The translations under genes were made by a program, and so were the position numbers. DNA of 35,474 nt from an uncultured Myxococcales bacterium (GTDB lineage: Bacteria; Myxococcota_A; Polyangia; Polyangiales; Polyangiaceae). Shown here in pieces: positions 5,924 to 14,415 of this stretch; position 1 is the first letter of the stretch, and each line of letters opens with the position of its first letter. Where the stretch lies: contig CALFEQ010000015.1 in assembly GCA_937949945.1 (NCBI GenBank), positions 1 through 35,474 of the forward strand, given 5' to 3'. The notes beneath the pieces are model-generated. The model did not search any database. It was not told the DNA's origin and was given only the letters and a program-made list of their open reading frames with translations.

Positions 5924-8584
5924 ATGAAGGAGGAGAACGTGAAGAAGCCGCTCGTCAGGACGACCGTGTTCCGTCGCAGCAGGCCTCGCAGCGTGCTCGG
6001 CGCCGCCTCGACGCTCGTGCTCGTGAGCTCGGCGGCGGCGTTCGCCGCGCCGACCAACACGCCCCTCAAGATCGCAGGCTCTCCGGAGGCGAGCGTGAAG
6101 TGTCCGGTCCCGACGCTCGCGCAGTGCCAGGACCCGAACTACCTCGACAACGATCGCTGCGGGCAGCTCCAGGCCGCGAACAAGTGGACGTGCGCGACGC
6201 TCATCGACCAGGCGATGAAGCAGAAGAAGGCCGAGCAGGGCGAGGTCCTGAGCACGGTCCCCTTCAACTTCGACGCCGAGGGCGTGGGTAGGGTCGTCAA
6301 AGCCCCGCCCGACCCTCCGAGCGCCAAGCAGTACGTCCCCGACCTCTACTCGTTCACGAGCCAGCAGGCGGCCCGCGACTACGAGGTCGTGGCCACCGGC
6401 ACCCTCACCACGAACAAGTACAGCGAGTGGGCGGCGAACAAGAACGTCGTCGAGACGTGCGAGGAGTACGCCTACGAGAAGTTCTTGGACATCACCGAGT
6501 TCACCCGGCGCGCCGCCGCGATCCGAGAGGACTACTTCGCGCAGGTCGCGCTCGCGTACGGCCCGGGCAACGACCCGGCGTCGATCGGCACGCGCCACCT
6601 CACGTCTCCGCTCCTCAGGGGGAGGGACGGCCGCGTGTTCGGTTCGATGCTCGAGGGCACGCGGCCCAAGAACGGGTTCTTCCAGATCCCGGCCCACCCG
6701 TCGCTTCGTGGCCTGCCCCCGGTGACGAGCGGCCCGAACCTCGTCTGGGCGCTCGCGAAGGCCGGCGCGGGTCCCTACCTCGCCAAGATCTACGGGCAGG
6801 AGGGGACCGTCGACAACTCGTGGGCCCAGCACAAGAAGTACGCGCAGGCCCTGATCTACGTCCCGCCGTCGACGCCCCCGAACCAGATCGCGCTGCCGCC
6901 GCAGCCGGACGATCCGGGCGGCTTCAAGGCCCTGATGGGGACCATCTCGAACGAGGCCGGGCCGAAGGCGAAGCGCAAGCGCCTCGCGAAGGAGCTCGAC
7001 GAGCTCTACGACCTCCAGCTCAAGTTCCGGGCGCTCTTCGACGACTGGGCTCGTCTCGACAAGCGCTACGAAGGCAGCGGCTGGTCGATCGACGAGCTCG
7101 CTCCGGGCGACGGCGGCGGCAACGGACCGAACATCGGTTGGCTGAAGGCGGCGGAGTCGCAGTCGCCGCCGAACGACAAGGCCGCGCCGAAGCAGACGGG
7201 CGTCGTCGTGGTCAAGGACATCGCGATCGAGAATCCCGAGACCGTCGCGCGCAAGAGGGTCCTCGCGGACATGGTCGCCCTGATGGAGAAGGCCGACGCC
7301 GAGGGCTGCTTCGAGACCGGCATCACGCCGTGCGACTGGTCTCCGAAGCTCTTCGCGTGGGCCGTCCGCAACACGTTCACCGACGAGCAGGACGCCGCGT
7401 TCGAGGCGTGCCAGGCCTTCACGAAGGGATCGATCGCGAACGTCAAGAACCTGTACGTCCCGTTCGTCGACGATCCGGCCTATCCGCAGTTCCGGTGCGT
7501 CATCGAGTCCGGCTCCACGATCACGGCGAAGCAGCTCGAAGACATGATGGTGAAGGTCGACGAGTGCCGTCAGAAGCGGGCCGACTACCTGGTGCAGAAG
7601 GCGGCCGACGAGGCGAAGGCCCAGGCCGAGAAGGAGAGGGAGGAGGCCAAGGCGCGCGTCGCGAAGATCCCCGAGCTCTTCGACAAGTCGACCGGCGGGT
7701 ACAAGAAGCCGGGCATCACGAAGAGCCGCGACGAGTCGATGGGCGGCGACAAGTTCGCCATGGGCTACAGCTACGACTTCGGCTTCCTCTTCGACGCGAA
7801 GCACGAGGTCTGCAAGCTGCAGCTCGAGACGCGCGGCGCGTTCAACGCGTACGCGAAGGTCTTCGGCAAGCGCTACGACATCATCGACGCGCTCGCGTCG
7901 TTCTCGACGGAGGAGCGCGAGGTCAAGGTCTACGCCAAGGTCGCGGGCAAGAACCTGTTCACCCCGGTCGACGAGGAGTGGAAGGACTACGAGCAGAAGT
8001 TCGAGTGGAACATGACGAAGTCGGTCGGCTCCGGAAAGAAGTCGGTGCCGATCGTCTCGACGCGGTTCATCGTCGTCGTGATCCCCGTCAAGCTCGAGGC
8101 CGGTGTCGCGGGCGAGGCGGGCCTCAACCTCGGGCTCGGGGTCGAGGCGCACGGCTTCGACAACGACGGCTGCCCGAGTGCGCGCATCAACGGGATCGCC
8201 GAGCCATACGTCGACATCGACGGCTACCTCGAAGCGGGCGTCGACGCCTTCGTCGCGTCCGTCGGTCTCCGAGGCAGCCTCACGATCGTGCGCGCGAGCC
8301 TGCCGTTCGAGGCGGGCGTCGGCGTGGAGATGCTCGAGAAGGCGGGCGGCCCGCTCGATCCGTCGCGGTTCCAGTTCTTCGCCGACACGCGCATGAACCT
8401 GAAGCTGACCACGCTCTCCGGCGCGGTCAGCGTCTACGGCCAGCTGGGTTGGTGCCCGTTCTGCGTCCGCGGCGAGAAGGAGCTCTTCTCGTTCGATGGG
8501 CCTTCGTGGAACACGACGCTGTTCGACCAGAAGTACAAGGTCAACCTGAAGGACCTCGGGATCGCGCTCGGGCTCGAGCAGTGA
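5924..8584 (+). CDS. Large secreted protein of unknown function, with a charged coiled-coil segment
   Basis: About 886 residues. Two starts are possible: ATG 5924, with GAGAGG upstream, or GTG 5939, which has a very strong AAGGAGG 5 nt before it and would give a textbook signal start (MKKPLVRTTVF). Both lead to the same signal peptide ending ...SSAAAFAAP. The mature N-terminal region has spaced Cys (SVKCPVP, AQCQDPNY, DRCGQLQ, WTCATL). Around residues 550-590 lies a Lys/Glu/Ala helix (AADEAKAQAEKEREEAKA) likely to form a coiled coil. The last 270 residues look beta-rich, with alternating Val/Lys strands and an aromatic-rich tail (QLGWCPFCVRG). I do not recognise a family. The next gene starts 14 nt after the stop, implying a shared operon and perhaps a joint function. 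Confidence 0.8.
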   Translation: MKEENVKKPLVRTTVFRRSRPRSVLGAASTLVLVSSAAAFAAPTNTPLKIAGSPEASVKCPVPTLAQCQDPNYLDNDRCGQLQAANKWTCATLIDQAMKQKKAEQGEVLSTVPFNFDAEGVGRVVKAPPDPPSAKQYVPDLYSFTSQQAARDYEVVATGTLTTNKYSEWAANKNVVETCEEYAYEKFLDITEFTRRAAAIREDYFAQVALAYGPGNDPASIGTRHLTSPLLRGRDGRVFGSMLEGTRPKNGFFQIPAHPSLRGLPPVTSGPNLVWALAKAGAGPYLAKIYGQEGTVDNSWAQHKKYAQALIYVPPSTPPNQIALPPQPDDPGGFKALMGTISNEAGPKAKRKRLAKELDELYDLQLKFRALFDDWARLDKRYEGSGWSIDELAPGDGGGNGPNIGWLKAAESQSPPNDKAAPKQTGVVVVKDIAIENPETVARKRVLADMVALMEKADAEGCFETGITPCDWSPKLFAWAVRNTFTDEQDAAFEACQAFTKGSIANVKNLYVPFVDDPAYPQFRCVIESGSTITAKQLEDMMVKVDECRQKRADYLVQKAADEAKAQAEKEREEAKARVAKIPELFDKSTGGYKKPGITKSRDESMGGDKFAMGYSYDFGFLFDAKHEVCKLQLETRGAFNAYAKVFGKRYDIIDALASFSTEEREVKVYAKVAGKNLFTPVDEEWKDYEQKFEWNMTKSVGSGKKSVPIVSTRFIVVVIPVKLEAGVAGEAGLNLGLGVEAHGFDNDGCPSARINGIAEPYVDIDGYLEAGVDAFVASVGLRGSLTIVRASLPFEAGVGVEMLEKAGGPLDPSRFQFFADTRMNLKLTTLSGAVSVYGQLGWCPFCVRGEKELFSFDGPSWNTTLFDQKYKVNLKDLGIALGLEQ

Positions 8585-8598
8585 GGGCGAGGCGGACG

Positions 8599-10539
8599 AT
8601 GCTTGCAGCGACGAAGAAGAAGCTCGCCGCGGCGGGTATCCTCGCGATCGCGGCGTCGGCAGCCGCCTTCGCGCTCTCGCGCGGCGGTGACACGAAGGAC
8701 GCGTCGGAGGCGTCGCGCACCGGCGCGGCGGGCTCGGCGCGCGACCCGAGGTCCCTCGCGTTCGCGTTCACGCCCGACACGACGTACACCTACGCGCTCC
8801 GATACTCGAGCAAGACGAAGGTGGTCCCTCGCTTCGGCCCGGCCGGCGTGACCGTCGACGGGCCGACGCCGGACGCCGTCGCCGGCGACATGGAGCTCGA
8901 GGGGACGCTCGCCGTCCACGCGTACCCGGCGAAGGACGGGGAGGGGACGCTGCTCGGTTTCTCCCTCGCCGACTGCAGCGGCCACCTCCGCCTCGGCGAC
9001 CAGAGCGCGTGGCCCGCGGAGGGATGCCGGGCCGTGTTCGACGGTAGGGAGCTCCTCGTACGCGTCGACGATCTCGGAAAGGTCACGAGCGTCTACGCGG
9101 CGGAGGGCGGAGCGAGCATGTTCGACCATACGATGCGCGTGATCGTGCAGGAGATGCAGGTCCGCCTGAGCGGCGTCGCCGGCACGAGCGCGTGGGTCGA
9201 GGCCGAGCCGCTCCCGCAAGGCACCGCGGAGAGCCTCTACCGGCTCGTGTCCCAGGATGGCTCGCGCGCGGAGATCGAGCGCACCCGAGGCCGTTACCTG
9301 ACGCTCTCGGTGGCGGCGATGGTCGAAGACGCGGACCTCGCCCAGAACGCGTCCGCGCGCCACCGCATCGTGATCGCGGACGGTGTCGTCGAGCGCATCT
9401 CCGGCGACGAGAAGCTCGAGGCGACGGTCGGGAAGGCGCCTCTGCTCGAGTCGGCGACGCAGCTCGAGGTCTCCCTTCGCAGCCGCACCGCCGACGAGCG
9501 CCCGCGTCCGGAGATCGCGCGCTGGACGAAGCACGCGCTCGAGGACGTGCCCGACTCGCGAACGCTCCGCGAGCGGCTGCTCGAGCAGCGCGCGGCCGGT
9601 CTGACCTGGGAGGAGGCGCTCGCCACGATCGCGGAGTACGCGGAGGCCGGCTCGCTCCCCGATCACAATCGGTTCCTCTGGAGGGTGACCGCGCTCCTCG
9701 AGCTCGAGCCGAAGCGCGCATGGGATCTCGTCCCTCTCTTCGAGGAGGGACGTCCCGGCGGAAGGCTGCGCGGGCTCGTGCTCGATCTCCTGGCGAGCGC
9801 CGGCACCGCCGAGGCCCAGAAGGTCATGCGCAAGCTGCTCTCGGGGCCGCAGGCGAGGAACGATCCTCGCTACGTCCACCTCCTCCAGCGCATGGGGTTC
9901 ATCGAGGCGCCCGATCGCGAGTCGATCGCGTTCGTGAAGTCGCGATGGACGGAGGCGACGGCGAACCGGAACGAGAACGAGCGATTCGCCGCCGCGCACG
10001 CGCTCGGGAGCATGGCCGACCACGCGAGGCGAGAGGGCGACGAGGAGGCGGCGCGCGAGATCGTCGACGATCTGACACGTGCGCTGCGCTACGCCCTGCC
10101 GGACGAGACGGCGCTCTTCATCCATGCGCTCGCGAACGCCGACAGCCCGGCCGCCGTGCCCACGCTCGTCGGCTACGCGAGGAGCCCCGATCCCGCCGTC
10201 CGCGAGGCCGTCGCCGACGCGCTCGACGAGCCCCAGACGCCGGAGGCGCTCGCTGCCCTCCTCGAGCTCGCGGCCGATCCCGAGCGCTCGGTCCAGCGCG
10301 CCGCGCTCAAGTCGCTGCGCCGCTACACGCTCACGGGGCCGGTCATCCTCCACCTCGCCCGGATCGCGCAGGCCGGCCGGTTCCGTCCGGAGAACGTGCG
10401 CTTCGTCATCGATCTCGTGAAGACCTACCGTTTCACCTTCCCGCGCGAGATGGAGGCGCTCCTCCGGGCGCTCCTCGCCGGCCCGATCGACGACGACCTC
10501 GTCCGCGCGGCCGCGCAGCAGCTCCTCGACGCCGCGTGA
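8599..10539 (+). CDS. Membrane-anchored HEAT-repeat protein with a beta-rich N-terminal domain (lipid-transfer-module-like)
   Basis: 646 residues from ATG 8599, preceded by GAGGCGG. Residues 9-26 are a signal or signal-anchor. Residues about 50-295 look like a large beta domain that opens with FTPDTTYTYALRYSS and holds a Cys pair (126, 143). Residues about 300-646 are all helical and repetitive: AGLTWEEALATIAEYA, AGTAEAQKVMRKLLS, DSPAAVPTLVGYARSP and TPEALAALLELAADP are typical HEAT helices. A beta barrel followed by a helical superhelix is the architecture of the vitellogenin/MTP N-terminal module of large lipid-transfer proteins. That likeness is my inference from layout and from the Y-x-Y opening; a plain HEAT scaffold is the safe call. 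Tight spacing (14 nt) ties it to the preceding secreted protein. Confidence 0.75.
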   Translation: MLAATKKKLAAAGILAIAASAAAFALSRGGDTKDASEASRTGAAGSARDPRSLAFAFTPDTTYTYALRYSSKTKVVPRFGPAGVTVDGPTPDAVAGDMELEGTLAVHAYPAKDGEGTLLGFSLADCSGHLRLGDQSAWPAEGCRAVFDGRELLVRVDDLGKVTSVYAAEGGASMFDHTMRVIVQEMQVRLSGVAGTSAWVEAEPLPQGTAESLYRLVSQDGSRAEIERTRGRYLTLSVAAMVEDADLAQNASARHRIVIADGVVERISGDEKLEATVGKAPLLESATQLEVSLRSRTADERPRPEIARWTKHALEDVPDSRTLRERLLEQRAAGLTWEEALATIAEYAEAGSLPDHNRFLWRVTALLELEPKRAWDLVPLFEEGRPGGRLRGLVLDLLASAGTAEAQKVMRKLLSGPQARNDPRYVHLLQRMGFIEAPDRESIAFVKSRWTEATANRNENERFAAAHALGSMADHARREGDEEAAREIVDDLTRALRYALPDETALFIHALANADSPAAVPTLVGYARSPDPAVREAVADALDEPQTPEALAALLELAADPERSVQRAALKSLRRYTLTGPVILHLARIAQAGRFRPENVRFVIDLVKTYRFTFPREMEALLRALLAGPIDDDLVRAAAQQLLDAA

Positions 10540-10576
10540 CCTCCGCATCGGGCGGAGGTCGCCCCGCCGTCGAGGG

Positions 10577-10582
10577 TAAGAT
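10577..10582 (+). promoter_or_regulatory. -10-like element of a leaderless promoter
   Basis: TAAGAT, 8 nt before the ATG at 10591. There is no Shine-Dalgarno between the hexamer and the start codon. Confidence 0.4.
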
Positions 10583-10590
10583 GATGCTCG

Positions 10591-11610
10591 ATGAGCGGCG
10601 AGGACGACGAGCTGAGCAGGCTGCGCCGGCGCGTCGCGGAGCTGGAGGCCCGCGTCGCGCGCGACGAAGCACGCTTCCAGGCGATCCTCGCCAACATCCC
10701 CGCCGTCCTCTACGTCAAGGACGCGGAGGGGCGGTACGAGTACGGAAGCCGCTACTGCTTCGAGCTGCTGGGCATCCGTCCCGAGGACGCGATCGGGCGG
10801 ACGTCCCTCGAAGCGATCCCCGGCGAGCTCGGCGAGCGCTTCGCGAACAGCGATCGTCGCGTCCTCGCCGGCGAACGCGTCGAGAACGAGTCCTACGCCG
10901 TCCCTCTGCCCGGGGGTCCACGCCACTTCCTCGGCGTGCGGTTCCCGCTGCAGGGGCCGGACGGCGAGGTCCAAGGGCTCTGCGGCTTCGCCGTCGACGT
11001 CACCGCGCGGATCGAGCTCGAACGCGAGCTCCAGCGTCTGGTCATCACCGATCCGCTCACGGGCGTCGGCAACCGCCGTCGGTTCGATCAGGTGCTCGCC
11101 GCGGAGCTCGCGCGTTCGGCGCGCAGCGGCGAGCCGCTCTCGCTCGTCCTCTGCGACGTCGATCACTTCAAGCGCTTCAACGATCGCTACGGCCACCCCG
11201 CCGGCGACGCGTGCCTCGCCGCGGTCGCGAACGCCGCGAGCAGCGTGGCCCAGAGGCCGGGCGACCTCGTCGCGCGCTACGGCGGCGAGGAGTTCGCGCT
11301 CGTCCTGTCGAACACGCCGAAGGAAGGCGCGATGCGCGTGGCGGAACGCCTGCGCGAAGCGGTGCGTGCGCTCGCGATCCCGCACGAGGACAACGACGGG
11401 CGAGGCGTCGTCACGGTGAGCGTGGGCGCCGCGAGCCTCGTCGGCACGTGGACCGCGGCCGACGCGCTGCGGCTCGCCGACGAAGCGCTCTACGACGCGA
11501 AGAGGCAGGGGCGCGATCGCGTCGTCGCCGTCGCGGCGGAGAACCCGCTTCGGCGCTCGGACGCCTCCGATCCGGCCCCCGTCGCGCGACACGGGACGGA
11601 CGAGTCGTGA
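10591..11610 (+). CDS. PAS-GGDEF diguanylate cyclase
   Basis: 339 residues, cytoplasmic, with no membrane segment. Residues 5-28 form a short coiled coil; about 26-140 is a PAS domain (FQAILANIPAVLYVKD, closing GLCGFAVDVTAR), which would sense a ligand or redox state. The linker enters the cyclase at ITDPLTGVGNRRRFD (152-166). Substrate and metal residues are present in LCDVDHFKRFND (187-198), and the active-site motif is GGEEF (231-235), a functional variant of GGDEF. RPGD (222-225) sits exactly five residues before GGEEF and matches the RxxD inhibitory site, so product feedback by c-di-GMP is expected. It should make c-di-GMP from two GTP. The short tail after about 320 is Pro/Asp-rich and probably disordered. 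Confidence 0.93.
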   Translation: MSGEDDELSRLRRRVAELEARVARDEARFQAILANIPAVLYVKDAEGRYEYGSRYCFELLGIRPEDAIGRTSLEAIPGELGERFANSDRRVLAGERVENESYAVPLPGGPRHFLGVRFPLQGPDGEVQGLCGFAVDVTARIELERELQRLVITDPLTGVGNRRRFDQVLAAELARSARSGEPLSLVLCDVDHFKRFNDRYGHPAGDACLAAVANAASSVAQRPGDLVARYGGEEFALVLSNTPKEGAMRVAERLREAVRALAIPHEDNDGRGVVTVSVGAASLVGTWTAADALRLADEALYDAKRQGRDRVVAVAAENPLRRSDASDPAPVARHGTDES

Positions 11611-11644
11611 CCACGCAGAGCGCGACGTGCGCCGGCGCAACTCC

Positions 11645-12277
11645 CTACGGCCGCTTGCACGCCGCAGGCGTCGCGTTCTTCGTCTTCTTCGGGATGCGTT
11701 TCGCCAAAGCTGCAACGCGTGCTTGCACGTCCTCGCGGCACGCCGGATCCACCGAGTAGAAGTAGGCCGTGTCGGGCGAGTAGCCGACTCCCGAGCTCTC
11801 CGTGCATGCGCTGAAGAAGAGGAGCTTGCCCGTGGGCCTCGGCGGGGCGTCCGCCTCGGCGCCCTCCGTGAGGACCAAGCGCTCGGGGCCCGTGCCGACG
11901 AACCACTCGAGCACGCGTACCTCGTAGCGGTGCTTCACGAGGCCCTTGCCGCCGAGGTCGGTCTTCGACGCGCTCACGACCTCCGCGAGCCCGGTGATGG
12001 CCGTCTCGGCGAGGTTGCGCTCGAGCCAGTCGTCTTCGGGGAGCGCTTCCGCGCACGGTGAGGCAGATGGCGCCGCAGGCGTGGCCGCCGCGCCGGAGGT
12101 GGCGTCGGTCGCCGACGGCGGCTGGGCGGGTGCGGGCGCGGCGGAGGCCGGAGCGGACGAGGTCATCGGCGCGGACACCGCGGATACCTGCGGCGCCGGC
12201 GTCGCCTCTCTCGCGCATCCGAGCACGAGCACGCCGGAGAGACCCGCGCCGGCGAGAGCGTGAGGAGTGAGTCTCAT
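11645..12277 (-). CDS. Lipoprotein of unknown function, Ala/Pro linker and C-terminal globular domain
   Basis: 210 residues from the ATG at 12277; the upstream in-frame ATG would spoil the signal. Signal MRLTPHALAGAGLSGVLVLG ends in an LGC lipobox (Cys about 21). Residues 22-75 are a Ser/Ala/Pro/Thr linker. The globular part begins with a lone Cys (SPCAEALPEDDW) and contains a beta-rich HRYEVRVLEWFVGTG segment and SACTESSGVGYSPDTAYFYS, ending Lys-rich. It shares the general plan (Cys, VLV/EWF strand, FFSAC or similar) of myxobacterial lipoproteins that report on secreted damage or cost, but I recognise no family. It converges with the diguanylate cyclase gene, 34 nt apart. Confidence 0.75.
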   Translation of the reverse strand: MRLTPHALAGAGLSGVLVLGCAREATPAPQVSAVSAPMTSSAPASAAPAPAQPPSATDATSGAAATPAAPSASPCAEALPEDDWLERNLAETAITGLAEVVSASKTDLGGKGLVKHRYEVRVLEWFVGTGPERLVLTEGAEADAPPRPTGKLLFFSACTESSGVGYSPDTAYFYSVDPACREDVQARVAALAKRIPKKTKNATPAACKRP

Positions 12278-12283
12278 CGCGCC

Positions 12284-12289
12284 ATCATG
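12284..12289 (-). promoter_or_regulatory. -10-like element of a leaderless promoter
   Basis: CATGAT on the minus strand, 6 nt before the ATG at 12277, with no Shine-Dalgarno between. The A at position 2 and T at position 6 are kept, but the first base is not T. Confidence 0.25.
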
Positions 12290-12389
12290 CACGACCGCGC
12301 CGTATGCCCTCAAGGTCGCGCTCACGCTGCTCGAGACGCGCGCGCCCGCGCGCCCGAGCGCGTGCGTCGGCCTCCCCTCGCACGTCGAT

Positions 12390-12569
12390 TCAGGACGCTT
12401 TGCGCGAGGTCTTGACCTCGAAGTACGGGATCTGTGGCACGACGTCCTTGCTCTTGCATCGCGGGCACTCGATGCCGCGTTCCTTCACGACGGTGTCGTA
12501 TTCGTCGACGTGCATCGTTCGTTCGATGGGCTCGCCGCACGAGCGGCAGCGGAACTCATACGTGGGCAT
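12390..12569 (-). CDS. FmdB-family zinc-ribbon protein
   Basis: 59 residues. It begins MPTYEFRCRSCGE, the hallmark of the FmdB/CxxC_CXXC regulatory zinc ribbon, with Cys pairs at 8/11 and 35/38 (CPRCKSKDV). GAGGA precedes the ATG at good spacing, so I chose 12569 over the in-frame start at 12596. FmdB was first proposed as a transcriptional regulator of formamidase; most family members have no proven role and are probably small zinc-dependent adaptors or stress proteins. Single gene between a lipoprotein and a DAC-like gene, all on the minus strand. Confidence 0.9.
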   Translation of the reverse strand: MPTYEFRCRSCGEPIERTMHVDEYDTVVKERGIECPRCKSKDVVPQIPYFEVKTSRKAS

Positions 12570-12633
12570 GGTCGATCCTCGACACCGGACGTGCACCTAC
12601 TGAACCAAGGGCGAAACGCTGCCGATCGGATCG

Positions 12634-13713
12634 TCACGTCATCGCCGAGCCGCCGTCCTGCGAGTTGTAGAAGGCGGCCACCAGCCCGTCCGTGCCTCCC
12701 ACCTCGGCCGCGAGCGTCTCGTACGTCCGCCAGCGCGCTCCACCGTAGCTCGACGTCCCCGGCCGATGCGCGACGAAGGCGTTGAACGCCAGGACGGCGC
12801 CGTCCTCTCGCAGGACCGTGATGCCGTCCGCGCGGAGCATACCCTCGATCAGACCAGCGAGCGCCTGGACGGCGGCGCGAGACGACTCGTCTCGCCGCTC
12901 GAGGTAAGCGCGCACGTGGGCCGGCACGTCGATGGGCGGCGAGAGGTGCGACGCATCGGGAAAGCGCGCGTGAAGGTCGCGCTCGCTCCGCACGACGGCG
13001 ACGAGGACTCCGTGCGGCATCCGCAGCGCGTCGCCGAGGACGCGTCGCCAGAAGACGCGGACCGCGGAACGGACGCTCGCATCCTCGAGCGAGCCGCCGA
13101 GTCGGGTGACCATGCGATCGACGACCATCGGTCCGAGCTGCGCCTCGACCCGCGCGCCCGAGAGGTAGACGTGGCGGAATGCGCTCTCGCTCGCGCGGAG
13201 CTCGATGACGTTCTCTTCCAGCGGGGCGATCCCGATGAGAGGCGTGGCCGCCGGGCGCTCCATCGCACGTAGCCGATCCATCGAGCTCGGATGCAGGACG
13301 AACGGATCGGTGCGGAAGAGTCCGTAAGCGAACGAGCTCGAATCTTCTCCGATGCAGAGGAGCACCGACCAGCCCGCGCAGCTCAGCGGTGCGGTGCGCT
13401 TCAAGGCGTAACGCGCCCCGGACGGGTCGAGGCTGGCGCGTCCGAGCATCAGAGGATCGATGCCGCCGAGGCGCTTCACGGCTGCGTTCACGTTCCGGCA
13501 GAGGAAGACCTCGGGAAAGAGCGGAGTGCCCTCCTCGCGGTAGGTCGAGAGCTCGATCACGACCTCGCCGATGAGATCGACGGCGCTGCCGAAGTCGAGC
13601 CTTTCGGAGCGAAGGAACTCTTCGATCTCGGCGGCGAACAGATGACGGAACGTAATCGCGCGCTCGCGAGCTCGAGCCTCGTCGGCGTGAAGTCGAAGTC
13701 GAAGAGCGTGCAT
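12634..13713 (-). CDS. Protein with a diadenylate-cyclase-like (DACNV-type) sensor domain
   Basis: 359 residues, no signal or membrane segment. The C-terminal third fits the DisA_N/DAC-related sensor families: EDGAVLAFNAFVAHRPG, then YGGARWRTYETLAAE, which takes the place of the GARH-RAA nucleotide-binding segment of diadenylate cyclases, then LVAAFYNSQDGGSAM at the end in place of the SEE-G strand. The canonical DGA and RHR catalytic signature is altered, so a nucleotide sensor is likelier than a c-di-AMP synthase. The N-terminal 200 residues are a separate alpha/beta region with no motif I can name. This assignment rests on remembered family motifs and should be treated as moderate. The gene seems leaderless: a TAGGTT hexamer is 7 nt before the ATG. 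Confidence 0.6.
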   Translation of the reverse strand: MHALRLRLHADEARARERAITFRHLFAAEIEEFLRSERLDFGSAVDLIGEVVIELSTYREEGTPLFPEVFLCRNVNAAVKRLGGIDPLMLGRASLDPSGARYALKRTAPLSCAGWSVLLCIGEDSSSFAYGLFRTDPFVLHPSSMDRLRAMERPAATPLIGIAPLEENVIELRASESAFRHVYLSGARVEAQLGPMVVDRMVTRLGGSLEDASVRSAVRVFWRRVLGDALRMPHGVLVAVVRSERDLHARFPDASHLSPPIDVPAHVRAYLERRDESSRAAVQALAGLIEGMLRADGITVLREDGAVLAFNAFVAHRPGTSSYGGARWRTYETLAAEVGGTDGLVAAFYNSQDGGSAMT

Positions 13714-13720
13714 CCGCGAG

Positions 13721-13726
13721 AACCTA
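13721..13726 (-). promoter_or_regulatory. -10-like element of a leaderless promoter
   Basis: TAGGTT on the minus strand, 7 nt before the ATG at 13713; no Shine-Dalgarno in between. Confidence 0.4.
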
Positions 13727-13861
13727 CCGCGCCGAGCACACCTGTGACGGCGCGCACCGCTTTCGATGCACGCATCCGGTCCGCTCGGCGTCGACGTCCT
13801 CGCGCGACCGACGATGAGCTATGCGCGCTCTCGAGTCGGTGGCGGGCGACGCGGACGCGCA

Positions 13862-14191
13862 TCAGGCGCGAGCGCCCGAAGCGCCCGTGGCCGCGGTGTC
13901 CGGCGGCGGGGGCGTCGCTCGAGCGCTCCGCCCTCTCGTTCGATGCGGAGCCCTACCGCCTTTGCGCCCCGCCTCGCGTGCTTCCTCGGTCGTGAAGCGA
14001 TGCGCGGTACCGCGTGCGTGCGCCGCGATCCCACCCTTGCGCGCGAGCGCGCGTACGACGGAGCGGTCCATCGCGGCGAAACCGCGGCGCTTCTTCGGCG
14101 CCGGTGCCGGAGCGGGGATCGTGTCGGCCGTCTCCTCGGTGGTGGTCTCCTTCTCTTTCTCTTCTTCCTGGATGAACGGTTGCGCTGTCAT
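13862..14191 (-). CDS. KGG-repeat stress protein
   Basis: 109 residues from the ATG at 14191, which has a clear GGAGG 7 nt upstream. After an acidic Glu/Lys/Thr start (residues 8-22) and a Pro/Ala stretch, the core reads RRGFAAMD, ARKGGIAAH, GTAHRFTTEEAREAGRKGG. These are the two KGG motifs of the con-10/GsiB-like general stress family, small hydrophilic proteins made under desiccation or general stress. The C-terminal 35 residues are Arg/Pro/Thr-rich and probably disordered. The 148 bp between this gene and the DAC-like gene, and the 224 bp upstream of it, show no other gene. Confidence 0.88.
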   Translation of the reverse strand: MTAQPFIQEEEKEKETTTEETADTIPAPAPAPKKRRGFAAMDRSVVRALARKGGIAAHARGTAHRFTTEEAREAGRKGGRAPHRTRGRSARATPPPPDTAATGASGARA

Positions 14192-14415
14192 GCGTGACCT
14201 CCACGAGCGCACCGAGCAAGGGTCGAGCCGCACCTCGGGGTGGGCCTCCGATTGCAACGCGCCCGAGCTCTTTCGGGCGGATCGACGGCCTGGCCTCCGC
14301 CGCCGACGAAGTGGATGCGCCGGGGCGCAGAGCTTGCGCCTCGCCGCTCGCGCCCATGGGCGCGCCCCGTCCGTCGATCCACCCGGCTCATCGCCCTTTC
14401 GACGCGCCGGGGCCT

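Noticed and set aside
5777..8152. A long minus-strand frame opposite the large secreted protein
   Set aside because: Arg/Glu/Leu-rich shadow composition, while the plus-strand product has a signal peptide, ribosome site and natural composition.
8434..11715. A minus-strand frame of over 1000 codons across the HEAT protein and the cyclase
   Set aside because: It crosses two well-supported plus-strand genes and has no recognisable domains.
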